NCBI GenBank assembly: GCA_964654185.1
Contig: CAZZIE010000013.1
Location: 1 to 51,314 of the forward strand
Length of the DNA: 51,314 nt
DNA from: CAYFQV01 sp964654185
GTDB lineage: Bacteria; Spirochaetota; Spirochaetia; DSM-27196; PWMO01
Reading direction: 5' to 3'
This document shows positions 32,685 through 39,975 of the stretch, in pieces. A program made the translations under genes and the position numbers. Positions within the stretch are counted from its first letter, which is position 1, and each line of letters begins with the position of its first letter. Under the pieces are notes generated by a model. That model was not told the DNA's origin. It searched no databases and saw nothing but the letters and a program-made list of their open reading frames with translations.

Positions 32685-33749
32685 GTGAGCAACAGGGAGT
32701 CGCAGCAGAACGGCGGGGCCGGCGGGACCGGGAGCGGCCGCACCGGGGCGAGCCGCGGGGGCGGACGCTACAGGGCAGGCCGCCGCGAGGGCCGCGGCCG
32801 GCCCGGGAGTGACCGAGGCGCATGGACCGTCGCCGTCATGATTCTGGCCAACCTCGGTCGAGGCGTCGCAGTCGGCGTTGCCAACATCATTCCCGGAGTC
32901 AGCGGCGGCACCCTGGCGGTGGTGCTGCGCATCTATGAGAAGCTCATCACCAGTCTGCGGGACGTCCTCTCCCTGCGGGAGGGGTGGATCCGCCGCGTTC
33001 CCTTCCTCGCCCAGATCGTCGTGGGCGCCGGCATCGGGATCGTCGGTCTGGCCCGGGTGATCGAGTATCTGCTGGCCACCCACGGCGGGCCGACGCAGCT
33101 CTTCTTCATTGGCCTGATTCTGGGGAGCGTCCCGGCGCTGCTCCGGCAGTCCCGGGGCATGCGCTTCTCCGCAGGGCAGAGCGTGGCGTTTATCGCCGCC
33201 CTGGCGGCGGTCATCGGTATCTCTCTCCTCACCGGTGCCGAAGCGGGTCGCGTCTTCACCGCACGAACCGTCGGGACCGCGGGTCTGCTCGTCGCATCCG
33301 GCATTGCCGGCGCCGCGGCCATGGTGGTTCCGGGCATCAGCGGCTCCTTCCTGCTGCTCCTCATCGGGACCTACGGGACTATCATCCACGGGATCAACGA
33401 GCTCGACATCTTCATCCTCGGCGCCACCGGAGTCGGGATACTCCTGGGGCTCGCCCTCATCACCCGGCTCATCGCCTGGCTCTTTCAACGCGCCCCCGGA
33501 CCGACCTACGCGGCCATCCTGGGGCTTGTTGCCGGGAGCATCGTGCGGCTCTGGCCGGGATTGCTCTCAGGGCTGGAGTGGTTCTGGGGCGCCATCGCGG
33601 TGATTCTCGGAGCCGTGCTGGCACTCCTGCTGGGCGGCCGCAACCGCGACGCGACCGCCGCGGGCGAAGGCGACGCCGGTTCGGCCACCGCGGACGCCGC
33701 GGACACCCCGGAAGCCGCAGACACGGACGTGCCGCCGCACGACGAGTAG
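32685..33749 (+). CDS. popT: DUF368 polyprenyl-phosphate transporter (PopT family)
   Basis: 354-residue polytopic membrane protein of the DUF368 family, members of which (PopT) return undecaprenyl phosphate across the membrane for reuse in cell-wall synthesis. The two inverted-repeat signatures are clear: GVANIIPGVSGGTLAVVL (about 65-82) and AAMVVPGISGSFLLLLIGTY (about 210-229). About eight to ten helices. Both termini are low-complexity: a Gly/Arg-rich N-terminus of 45 residues and an Asp/Ala/Glu tail. GTG start with AAGGAG six bases upstream. The divergent partner is murC, a fitting pair for coupling precursor supply to carrier recycling. Confidence 0.9.
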   Translation: MSNRESQQNGGAGGTGSGRTGASRGGGRYRAGRREGRGRPGSDRGAWTVAVMILANLGRGVAVGVANIIPGVSGGTLAVVLRIYEKLITSLRDVLSLREGWIRRVPFLAQIVVGAGIGIVGLARVIEYLLATHGGPTQLFFIGLILGSVPALLRQSRGMRFSAGQSVAFIAALAAVIGISLLTGAEAGRVFTARTVGTAGLLVASGIAGAAAMVVPGISGSFLLLLIGTYGTIIHGINELDIFILGATGVGILLGLALITRLIAWLFQRAPGPTYAAILGLVAGSIVRLWPGLLSGLEWFWGAIAVILGAVLALLLGGRNRDATAAGEGDAGSATADAADTPEAADTDVPPHDE

Positions 33750-33803
33750 CCGGAGCGGATGCGCGGGGGAGCTCACGGAGCGCCCGCCACACGGGTAGTG
33801 GCG

Positions 33804-34310
33804 CTACCCCCGGGATGCCGCGAGAGCATCGAACCGGGAGCTCAGGTACTCAGGCGTCAGAAGACGATTCACGTCGAGGAGAAGGAAGATGGTGTCTTCG
33901 GTCCGCGCCGTACCGGAGAGGCCGACGTCCTCGCCGGAGGTGCCGACACGCGGCGGCGGCTCAATGTACTCATCTTCAATATCAATGACCCCGTCCACCC
34001 GGTCCGTAACGGCGCCTATGGAGAGCCGCTCCTCGCCGAACTGAATGGTCATGATGACGATACGCGTCTCCACAGTGACCTCGGCGTCCTGGAGGCCGAG
34101 GCGTCGCCGCAGGCTCATGACCGGAATGAGCCGCCCCCGCACGTTGATGATGCCCAGCAGGAAGGCCGGGCACCGCGGCACCGGGGTAATGGGCTGGTAC
34201 TCGAGGACTTCCTCCACCTGGGTGACCGGCACGCCGTAGCGTTCGTCGGACACCGAGAATGTCAGGTACTTAACCGCCGTTGTTGAGACTGCTGCGTCCG
34301 TATCCGCCAT
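33804..34310 (-). CDS. cheW: CheW-type coupling protein
   Basis: 168-residue CheW-domain adaptor that links a receptor array to the CheA kinase. YLTFSVSDERYGVPVTQVEEVLEYQPITPVP and GIINVRGRLIPVMSLRRRLGL are the defining strands. It follows cheA with a short gap and is the last gene of the minus-strand operon REC-HATPase, cheY, STAS, cheA, cheW. No methyl-accepting receptor is in the window. Confidence 0.92.
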   Translation of the reverse strand: MADTDAAVSTTAVKYLTFSVSDERYGVPVTQVEEVLEYQPITPVPRCPAFLLGIINVRGRLIPVMSLRRRLGLQDAEVTVETRIVIMTIQFGEERLSIGAVTDRVDGVIDIEDEYIEPPPRVGTSGEDVGLSGTARTEDTIFLLLDVNRLLTPEYLSSRFDALAASRG

Positions 34311-34315
34311 ATGCG

Positions 34316-36643
34316 CTACCCTTCTCCGATCTCTTCCGCCGTCACCTTCACGAGCCGATCCACATCCAGCATGAGGGCGGGAGTCCCATCACCAAGGATG
34401 ATGGCACCCGAAACGCCCTCGGCGCGCTCGAAGACGCGGCTCAGAGACTTGATGACGGTCTGGTACTTGTCCTGGATGTCGTCGACAACGAGGCCGACCC
34501 GCCGGTTGTCGAGGGCAACCACCACGAGCTGTCCGCCGTCACGGTTGTCCGTGGGGGCGGAGGTGGCGGCGGCTTCCCCGGAGCCGTTGCCGTTGTACGC
34601 GTCGTAGGCGGTTCCCGCGTTGTCGGTGTTTGCTCTGGTAGTTGCCGCCACGCCGTCGGCGCCGAAGAATCGGCGCAGGTCGTAGTACGGCAGCACCTCG
34701 CCCCGGAAGTCGATCATCTGCTGGTTCGACTGCTTCTTCACCGCCTGGAAGTCCAGGCACTCGACAATGTAGCTCAGATTGATGAGGTAATAGCCCGCAC
34801 CGATCCGCGCCAGGAGGCCCTCGACGATCGCAAGGGTCAGGGGAATGCGAATCGAGATGACGGTCCCCTCGCCGGGGGTGCTCCGGATGCGCACCGCCCC
34901 GTTGAGCTTCTCAATGTTCCGCTTCACCACGTCCATGCCGACGCCGCGGCCGGAGACGTTCGTTGCCTCTTCCGCCGTTGAGAAACCCGGCTGGAAGATG
35001 AGACCGAGCATCTGCTCCTCGGTGAGCTCCGTCCCCTCGTCGACGACGCCCCGCTCGACCGCCTTGCGGTGGACGCGCTCGGCGTTGATGCCGCCGCCGT
35101 CATCGGCGATCTCAATGACGACGTTCGCTCCGGCGTAGTAGGCGGAGAGGCGGACCGTCCCCTTGGGCGGCTTGCCCGCGCGCTCGCGCTCCGCCGCGGA
35201 CTCGATCCCGTGGTCAACGCTGTTGCGAATGATGTGGAGGAGCGGATCCTTGAGCGCATCTATGACGTTCTTGTCGAGCTCGGTCTCACTGCCCTCGATC
35301 TCCAGGCGCACCTGCTTGTCCAGGTCGTTGGCCAGATCCCGGACCAGACGCTTGAATCCGGAGAAGAGGGTATCCACCGGGACCATGTGAAGGTCTATCG
35401 ACAGGTCGCGAAGCTCCCGGATCAGGCCGTCCATGGTCTCGCTGACGGACTTGAAGTCGCGGTCGTTCTTCCTCTCGGCGAGGTGCGTGAGGTTGGCGTG
35501 CATGGAGACGAACTCGCCGACCAGGTTGACCAGGGTATCGAGCTTCTCGGTCTTCACCTTGATGGAGGTGGTCGCCTCGACGCTCTGGCGGTTCTCCCGA
35601 ATGGAGCGGACGTACTTCTGCTCCTCCAGGGCGGCCTGCACCCGCTCCCCGCTGACGTAGCCCTTCGCGACCAGGGTCTCCCCGAGGAACTGCTTTGAGG
35701 TCATGGCCTGCTGCAGGTCTTCGGCCCCGATATCGCCGCGCTCGACCAGGATCTCGCCGAGGCGCTTGTAGGAGATGTCCTCCTGCTCGAGAATCTCACC
35801 TTCATCGATCAGATCAATGCGGACCACCCCGGGCTCGTCCACGAAGATGAAGACGTCCTGAATGGCGTTCCGATCGTGAGTGGTCGTGAGGACAATGTCC
35901 CAGCTGAGGTAGCACGCCTCCGGATCGATCTCTTCGACCGGCGGCACCTCGCCGCAGAAGCCCATGACCAGCGTCTGTCCGAGCTCGCTCAGCTCCTTCA
36001 GGAGCGCCAGGGCGTTGCCGCCGGTGCGGAAGAAGTCCCGCTTCGGGGTGAAGACAATGCGGAAGGTCTGCTCGCCGCCGTCCGGGCCGTCGCCCCCGCC
36101 GCCCGCGCCCGAACCGCCGCTGCCGTCCGCGCCGGCGTTGCCGGAGCCCGCGTTGCCGGAGCCCGCGGCGTCATCCGGAGCGACCGTCACGCCGTGGGGC
36201 GCCGCACCGCCGGCGTTCGCGGGGGCGCCGCCCGAAGCTCCGCCCGTCGCTCCGGCGGAGTCGTCGGCGGGGAGGAAGGCCTTGAAGGCGTTGGCAAGGA
36301 CCTCGCTGCCGTGGAGAACGTCCTGATCGTCGGGATTGGTCAGGAGCGCCTCGATCTGGTCCTTTGCCTGGAGGCCCAGGTTGATCAGGTTGGAGTCGAC
36401 GGCAACCTTTCCCTCCCGGACCTTGTCGAAGACGTTCTCGACGGTATGCGTGAAGTCGACCAGGCTCTTGAGGTCGAACATGTTCCCGGAGCCCTTGATG
36501 GTGTGGAGACTGCGAAAGGCGCTGTCCACCAGATCGGCATCCCGGGGATCCTGCTCCAGATGGACGAGACTCTCTTCCAGGGAAACCAGTAGTTCCCGCG
36601 CTTCCTCCTTGAAGGTCTCGAAGGGATCACTGTGTAGCTGCAT
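34316..36643 (-). CDS. cheA: CheA-type histidine kinase with extra MshEN/GspE-N-like module
   Basis: 775 residues. Hpt domain 1-110 with phospho-acceptor His47 (AFRSLHTIKGSGN). A 65-residue Gly/Ala/Asn linker follows (about 127-192). An alpha/beta domain at about 193-280 resembles the second domain of large CheA proteins. Residues 294-342 form two consecutive repeats, RLGEILVERGDIGAEDLQQA and LGETLVAKGYVSGERVQAAL, that look like a MshEN/GspE N-terminal module. Then dimerisation (about 360-430), HATPase (N box HIIRNSVDHGIE at 470, DDGGGI at 514, GRGVGMDVV at 565), and a C-terminal CheW-like domain (about 600-775). The kinase core is intact. Whether it drives flagella or another output is open: no CheR, CheB or receptor is encoded here. 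Confidence 0.93.
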   Translation of the reverse strand: MQLHSDPFETFKEEARELLVSLEESLVHLEQDPRDADLVDSAFRSLHTIKGSGNMFDLKSLVDFTHTVENVFDKVREGKVAVDSNLINLGLQAKDQIEALLTNPDDQDVLHGSEVLANAFKAFLPADDSAGATGGASGGAPANAGGAAPHGVTVAPDDAAGSGNAGSGNAGADGSGGSGAGGGGDGPDGGEQTFRIVFTPKRDFFRTGGNALALLKELSELGQTLVMGFCGEVPPVEEIDPEACYLSWDIVLTTTHDRNAIQDVFIFVDEPGVVRIDLIDEGEILEQEDISYKRLGEILVERGDIGAEDLQQAMTSKQFLGETLVAKGYVSGERVQAALEEQKYVRSIRENRQSVEATTSIKVKTEKLDTLVNLVGEFVSMHANLTHLAERKNDRDFKSVSETMDGLIRELRDLSIDLHMVPVDTLFSGFKRLVRDLANDLDKQVRLEIEGSETELDKNVIDALKDPLLHIIRNSVDHGIESAAERERAGKPPKGTVRLSAYYAGANVVIEIADDGGGINAERVHRKAVERGVVDEGTELTEEQMLGLIFQPGFSTAEEATNVSGRGVGMDVVKRNIEKLNGAVRIRSTPGEGTVISIRIPLTLAIVEGLLARIGAGYYLINLSYIVECLDFQAVKKQSNQQMIDFRGEVLPYYDLRRFFGADGVAATTRANTDNAGTAYDAYNGNGSGEAAATSAPTDNRDGGQLVVVALDNRRVGLVVDDIQDKYQTVIKSLSRVFERAEGVSGAIILGDGTPALMLDVDRLVKVTAEEIGEG
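36136..36165. repeat. in-frame 15-bp tandem duplication in the CheA linker
   Basis: CGTTGCCGGAGCCCG occurs twice exactly (36136-36150, 36151-36165), giving the repeated Gly-Ser-Gly-Asn-Ala in the flexible linker. Confidence 0.85.
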
Positions 36644-36683
36644 GTCGACTCCTGAGGAATATACCCACCGTTGAATGGCGCCC

Positions 36684-36980
36684 TTAGAGGGCGGGAAGGC
36701 CGGCGAAGGAGAGCATCTTGCGGAAGCGCTCTTCGTTCTCGCCGCCGGAGAAGGTGACCGAGACTCCCTTCTGTGCTGCGGAAGCTTTCAGCGCAAAGAG
36801 CAACTGCACTCCCGGAAGGTCGAAGGTGGTGACCTCCTCCAGGGAGACTTCCACATCCTTGCCGCCGGCAACGGCTCGCTCCAGCTCGGGGCGGATATCT
36901 CCCACCGTTGCGAAGGAAAGGTCGCCCCGTATCGCGACAGGGACCGGGTTGCGCCGGGCATCCACGTGAACATCGGCCAT
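36684..36980 (-). CDS. STAS-domain protein without the phosphorylatable serine
   Basis: 98-residue STAS (SpoIIAA-like) protein. The fold is clear (VPVAIRGDLSFATVGDIRPELERAVAGG, VEVSLEEVTTFDLPGVQLLFAL). The conserved Ser/Thr of D-S/T-x-G-x is missing: the loop is Asp54-Leu-Pro-Gly-Val. It therefore cannot be switched by an anti-sigma-type serine kinase at that site and may be a passive scaffold, as STAS proteins of chemosensory arrays can be. It lies between cheY and cheA. Confidence 0.85.
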   Translation of the reverse strand: MADVHVDARRNPVPVAIRGDLSFATVGDIRPELERAVAGGKDVEVSLEEVTTFDLPGVQLLFALKASAAQKGVSVTFSGGENEERFRKMLSFAGLPAL

Positions 36981-36982
36981 GA

Positions 36983-37357
36983 CTAGAAGCTCACACTCCC
37001 CATGATCTTGTTGATGGTCGCCAGAAGCTGCTCTTTGTCGAAGGGCTTGGTGAGCCAGGCGGTCGCTCCGGCCTGCTTGCCCTCCTGCTTCCTGGCATCC
37101 TCACTCTCGGTGGTCAGCATGATGATGGGGACCGCCTTGTTGGTGCTGCCTGCGCGGATCGTCTTGATGAGCTCGATCCCGTTCATGCCGGGCATGTTGT
37201 AGTCGGTAATGACCAGGGAGATGTCGTCGGTGACCTTTGCGGCACCTTCCTCCCCGTCGGCGGCCTGCTCAACGGCGTAGCCGGCGTTCTTCAGGATGAT
37301 GGAGGTCATCTGCCGCATTGAAACCGAGTCGTCTACAATGAGAATTGTATCTGCCAC
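36983..37357 (-). CDS. cheY: CheY-like single-domain response regulator
   Basis: 124-residue receiver domain: acidic pocket in ILIVDDSVSM, phospho-acceptor Asp in VITDYNMPGMNG, Thr in IIMLTTES, and Lys in WLTKPF. These are the complete phosphorylation residues of the CheY type, close to the MCP-linked TITDYNMPxMNG class. I set the start at GTG 37357 because GAGGAG lies six bases upstream; the GTG six codons earlier would read through that ribosome site. Likely the phosphoryl target of CheA. Confidence 0.9.
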   Translation of the reverse strand: MADTILIVDDSVSMRQMTSIILKNAGYAVEQAADGEEGAAKVTDDISLVITDYNMPGMNGIELIKTIRAGSTNKAVPIIMLTTESEDARKQEGKQAGATAWLTKPFDKEQLLATINKIMGSVSF

Positions 37358-37372
37358 TTCGTTCTCCTCATG

Positions 37373-37429
37373 CACTGTTGCGCTTCACGGACACTGTTGC
37401 GCTTCACGGACACTGTTACGCTTCATGGA
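37373..37429. repeat. three 19-bp tandem repeats across a stop codon
   Basis: CACTGTTGCGCTTCACGGA at 37373-37391 and 37392-37410, then a copy with two mismatches at 37411-37429. The third copy contains the TAA stop and last codons of the REC-HATPase gene (minus strand), so the gene tail is repeated twice more after the stop, up to the cheY ribosome site. Confidence 0.9.
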
Positions 37430-38669
37430 GGGGCAGCGTCGCCACGACGCGCACCACCGTCTCCGGCCGGTCGCCGGTGTAGTCCACTCCGTTGGAGGCC
37501 TTGATCCACCCGTCCTGGCGCTTGAGCAGTTTCCTCGCCACGTAGAGCCCGGTGCCGTCGCTCCACTTCTCCTCGTCGAGATGCGTGGGAAAGGACTCTA
37601 TGGTGTAGAACAGGTCGAAGACCAGCTCGGAGTAGTCGTAGGGAATGCCGAGAATGGGATTGCCCTCCCGATCCCGCGCCTGCGCAAAGGTCGCGGCGTT
37701 GCGCACGGCAATATCAATGTAGCTCCCGGCGAGCTCGCCGTTTCGATCCAGGCTCACCAGGATCCGCGAGTCCGTCGGTGAGTACTTCACGGCATTGACC
37801 AGGAGCTCATGGAAGACATCTCGAAGATACTTGAGATCGATGCTCACGGTCCCCTCGATCGGTTGCGAGGGCTTCATGATGTGGAGTGTCCGGGCGTCGT
37901 GGTCGCGGATCTGCGCAAGAAGATCCCGGGCGTACCGCTCCAGCTCCGCGAAGAGCTCTCCAACCGGTACGTCCTCCGCATCCAGCCGCACCGTATCCAG
38001 CTCGCCAATGAAGGTGATGTAGTCGAAGATGGCCTTCTGACTCTCGCCGGCGGTAACGATCATCTCCACCATGTCCCGGTCGACGGAAAGCTCCTGCTGA
38101 TCTCCGGCCTCCTCGAGTTGACTCTTGAGAAGATCCACCCAGAGGAACCCTCCCGCCTGATTGATGGTCCGCGAGAGGAGGTTGATCATCTGCTCGGTCT
38201 GGGTGATATCCTTGGAGGCGTAGAGGGCGCGCCAGTTGACGAGCTTCCGGTGCTCGAGCTCCAGGAGCTCTCGCTCCCGTTCGACCTGACGAACGAGGCG
38301 CCGATTCTCCTTCTCCTTCAGGGTCTTCTCAACCCGGAAGACCAGCTCCTCCGACACAATGGGCTTCACAATGTGATCGTCCGCTCCGGACTTCACCAGC
38401 TCAATGGCGATCTTGATGTCCGTATTCGCGGTGAGGAAGACAAAGGGCGTCTCCCGGTCCACTTCCCGCACCGCCTTGAGGAGCTCGTCTCCGTTCATGC
38501 CGGGCATGAAGTAGTCCGAGAGGACCAGATCGTACTTGGTCTCACGGAACTGCTGCAACGCGATCTCGGGCGTGTCGAAGGCGTCGACGGTATACTCGTT
38601 CTTCCGCAGTACTGTTTCAACAATGGCCAGACTGGTATCATCGTCGTCGACGACAAGGATCCTGCTCAC
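37416..38669 (-). CDS. receiver-HATPase hybrid regulator
   Basis: 417 residues. The N-terminal receiver domain is complete (Asp9/Asp10, Asp52 in LVLSDYFMPGMNG, Lys in HIVKPI). A coiled region (about 115-160) and a helical region follow. The C-terminal GHKL-type domain has a good N box (HELLVNAVKYSP) and G2-like DGTGLYVARKLL, but where the G1 DxGxG should be the sequence runs AVRNAATFAQARD, so ATP binding is doubtful. No clear DHp histidine. GTG start with AAGGAG seven bases upstream. It heads the chemosensory operon and could be an output or phosphate-sink component. Confidence 0.82.
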   Translation of the reverse strand: MSRILVVDDDDTSLAIVETVLRKNEYTVDAFDTPEIALQQFRETKYDLVLSDYFMPGMNGDELLKAVREVDRETPFVFLTANTDIKIAIELVKSGADDHIVKPIVSEELVFRVEKTLKEKENRRLVRQVERERELLELEHRKLVNWRALYASKDITQTEQMINLLSRTINQAGGFLWVDLLKSQLEEAGDQQELSVDRDMVEMIVTAGESQKAIFDYITFIGELDTVRLDAEDVPVGELFAELERYARDLLAQIRDHDARTLHIMKPSQPIEGTVSIDLKYLRDVFHELLVNAVKYSPTDSRILVSLDRNGELAGSYIDIAVRNAATFAQARDREGNPILGIPYDYSELVFDLFYTIESFPTHLDEEKWSDGTGLYVARKLLKRQDGWIKASNGVDYTGDRPETVVRVVATLPLHEA

Positions 38670-38690
38670 CGGGTCGCTCCTTCGACGGGA

Positions 38691-38719
38691 AGTATATCTA
38701 TGGAACCGGTGAAAGGCAA
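38691..38719 (-). promoter_or_regulatory. promoter of the chemosensory operon
   Basis: TTGCCT (complement of 38714-38719), exactly 17 bp, TATACT (complement of 38691-38696). Start expected near 38684, with AAGGAG in the leader. An A/T-rich tract just upstream (38720-38756) may act as an UP element. Confidence 0.65.
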
Positions 38720-38758
38720 GGTTTTTAACTTTTTCATGTTTTTGTCCTTTTTACACAT

Positions 38759-39043
38759 ATGACCAGACGGCACCTGAGCGCCCTCGGCGGTCTGATCATG
38801 CTGATCGGCCTGGCCGTGATCTTCATCATTGACACCGGCTTCTGGCCGTGGATTCTCGTTGTTGTTGCGTTGGCCGGCGTTCCCACGGCTGCGGCTGCGG
38901 GCCGCCTGGTTCCAGGGATTCAGTCCGCCGTATGGCTCGCCTCCTTCGCCGCCCTGATTGCCTGGGAGGCGTGGTGGCCCTGGATCCTCGTGCCCATTGG
39001 TGTGAGCACCGTGCTTGCCGGCGTCTTACGTCGTAGCCACTAA
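38759..39043 (+). CDS. small three-helix membrane protein with WPWILV motifs
   Basis: 94 residues, three hydrophobic segments. FWPWILVVVALAG and WWPWILVPIGVS repeat the same short motif, as in the small LiaF/DUF5668-type membrane segments; function unknown. ATG 38759 has no Shine-Dalgarno and is preceded by a T-rich tract with ambiguous -10 candidates a few bases upstream. The last 18 bases overlap the end of rsmE on the other strand. Confidence 0.65.
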   Translation: MTRRHLSALGGLIMLIGLAVIFIIDTGFWPWILVVVALAGVPTAAAAGRLVPGIQSAVWLASFAALIAWEAWWPWILVPIGVSTVLAGVLRRSH

Positions 39044-39853
39044 GATACGACTCACCATTCCCGCCGCCAAGACCGCGGCGCTCTCCGTCCGCAGAATGCG
39101 ACTGCCAAGGGAGACTCCCTCGAACCCTGCAGCCTGGAGCTCCGCCTCTTCGGCGGAAGTGAACCCCCGCTCCGGCCCCACCGCCACAATAGCGCGCTCG
39201 ATCCCTTCCAGTGCCGCCGGCGCTCCGTGGGCGCCCGGTGCCGACGCCGCCGGAGTGAGCACCCGGGCGATCGGTGTGCCGGTCGGCGCCAGATGGAGCC
39301 GGAGGACGCGGCCGCCTTCCGGCGGTGCACCCTCCACCGGACCGTCCTCGGCGTTCGACCCCGCCGCGCACGCCGCCAGGGCGCGGCGCAGCGAGTAGTG
39401 CTTCTCCACGGCGGGCAGACACGTGACGCCCCCCTGCGACGCCCCCTCGATGAGCTGCCGCCGGACGGAACCATCCGTCCACATGGTGCTCTGCAGGTAG
39501 CTCTTTTCCCCGAGCTCTCCCGGCACAATCACGATCCGCTCGACGCCGATTGTGGTGAGATCCTTCAGGAGACGCTTCAACACAATGGGCCGCACGTGAC
39601 CGATCACCATGGTTACGGGGTAGAAGGAGTCCGTTGGTGCCTGGACGGGTTGGAAGTGCATGTCGGACAGGACGAGCCCCGACTCGCGGCTGTGCTCGGC
39701 AATTCGTGCGGCGCCCTTCGGACCCTCAACGACACCGACCGCCAGGGTGTCACCCGGTTGCGCCCGCAACACCTCGCGGACGTGGCGGGCGCGGTGGTCG
39801 TTGTAGGGGATGGGATGATCGAGCTCTTCCGGTTCGAGCAGCAGGAGATTCAT
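39026..39853 (-). CDS. rsmE: 16S rRNA m3U1498 methyltransferase
   Basis: 275-residue SPOUT-class enzyme that methylates N3 of U1498 in 16S rRNA with S-adenosylmethionine. N-terminal PUA-like domain (HRARHVREVLRAQPGDTLAVGV). The trefoil-knot cofactor site shows VGPERGFTSAEEAEL and LGSRILRTESAAVLA. A loop of about 30 residues before the knot (EDGPVEGAPPEGGR) is longer than usual. ATG 39853 is the first plausible start; the frame stays open upstream only because of base composition. The 3' end overlaps the convergent small membrane-protein gene. Confidence 0.92.
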   Translation of the reverse strand: MNLLLLEPEELDHPIPYNDHRARHVREVLRAQPGDTLAVGVVEGPKGAARIAEHSRESGLVLSDMHFQPVQAPTDSFYPVTMVIGHVRPIVLKRLLKDLTTIGVERIVIVPGELGEKSYLQSTMWTDGSVRRQLIEGASQGGVTCLPAVEKHYSLRRALAACAAGSNAEDGPVEGAPPEGGRVLRLHLAPTGTPIARVLTPAASAPGAHGAPAALEGIERAIVAVGPERGFTSAEEAELQAAGFEGVSLGSRILRTESAAVLAAGMVSRILVATT

Positions 39854-39975
39854 GGCGGTGTTTGCCCGCCCCGGCGGGTCACCGATCCGCCGGCGCTGCC
39901 GGGCGTACCAGACAGCCGGACCGGTGCGGCGGCCGCAAGGCGGTACGGCCGGGCGGGCAGCCCGGCCGCGGCGTA

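Noticed and set aside
37358..37375. Earlier GTG start for cheY
   Set aside because: It would place the clear GAGGAG ribosome site inside the coding region and start within the 19-bp tandem repeat.
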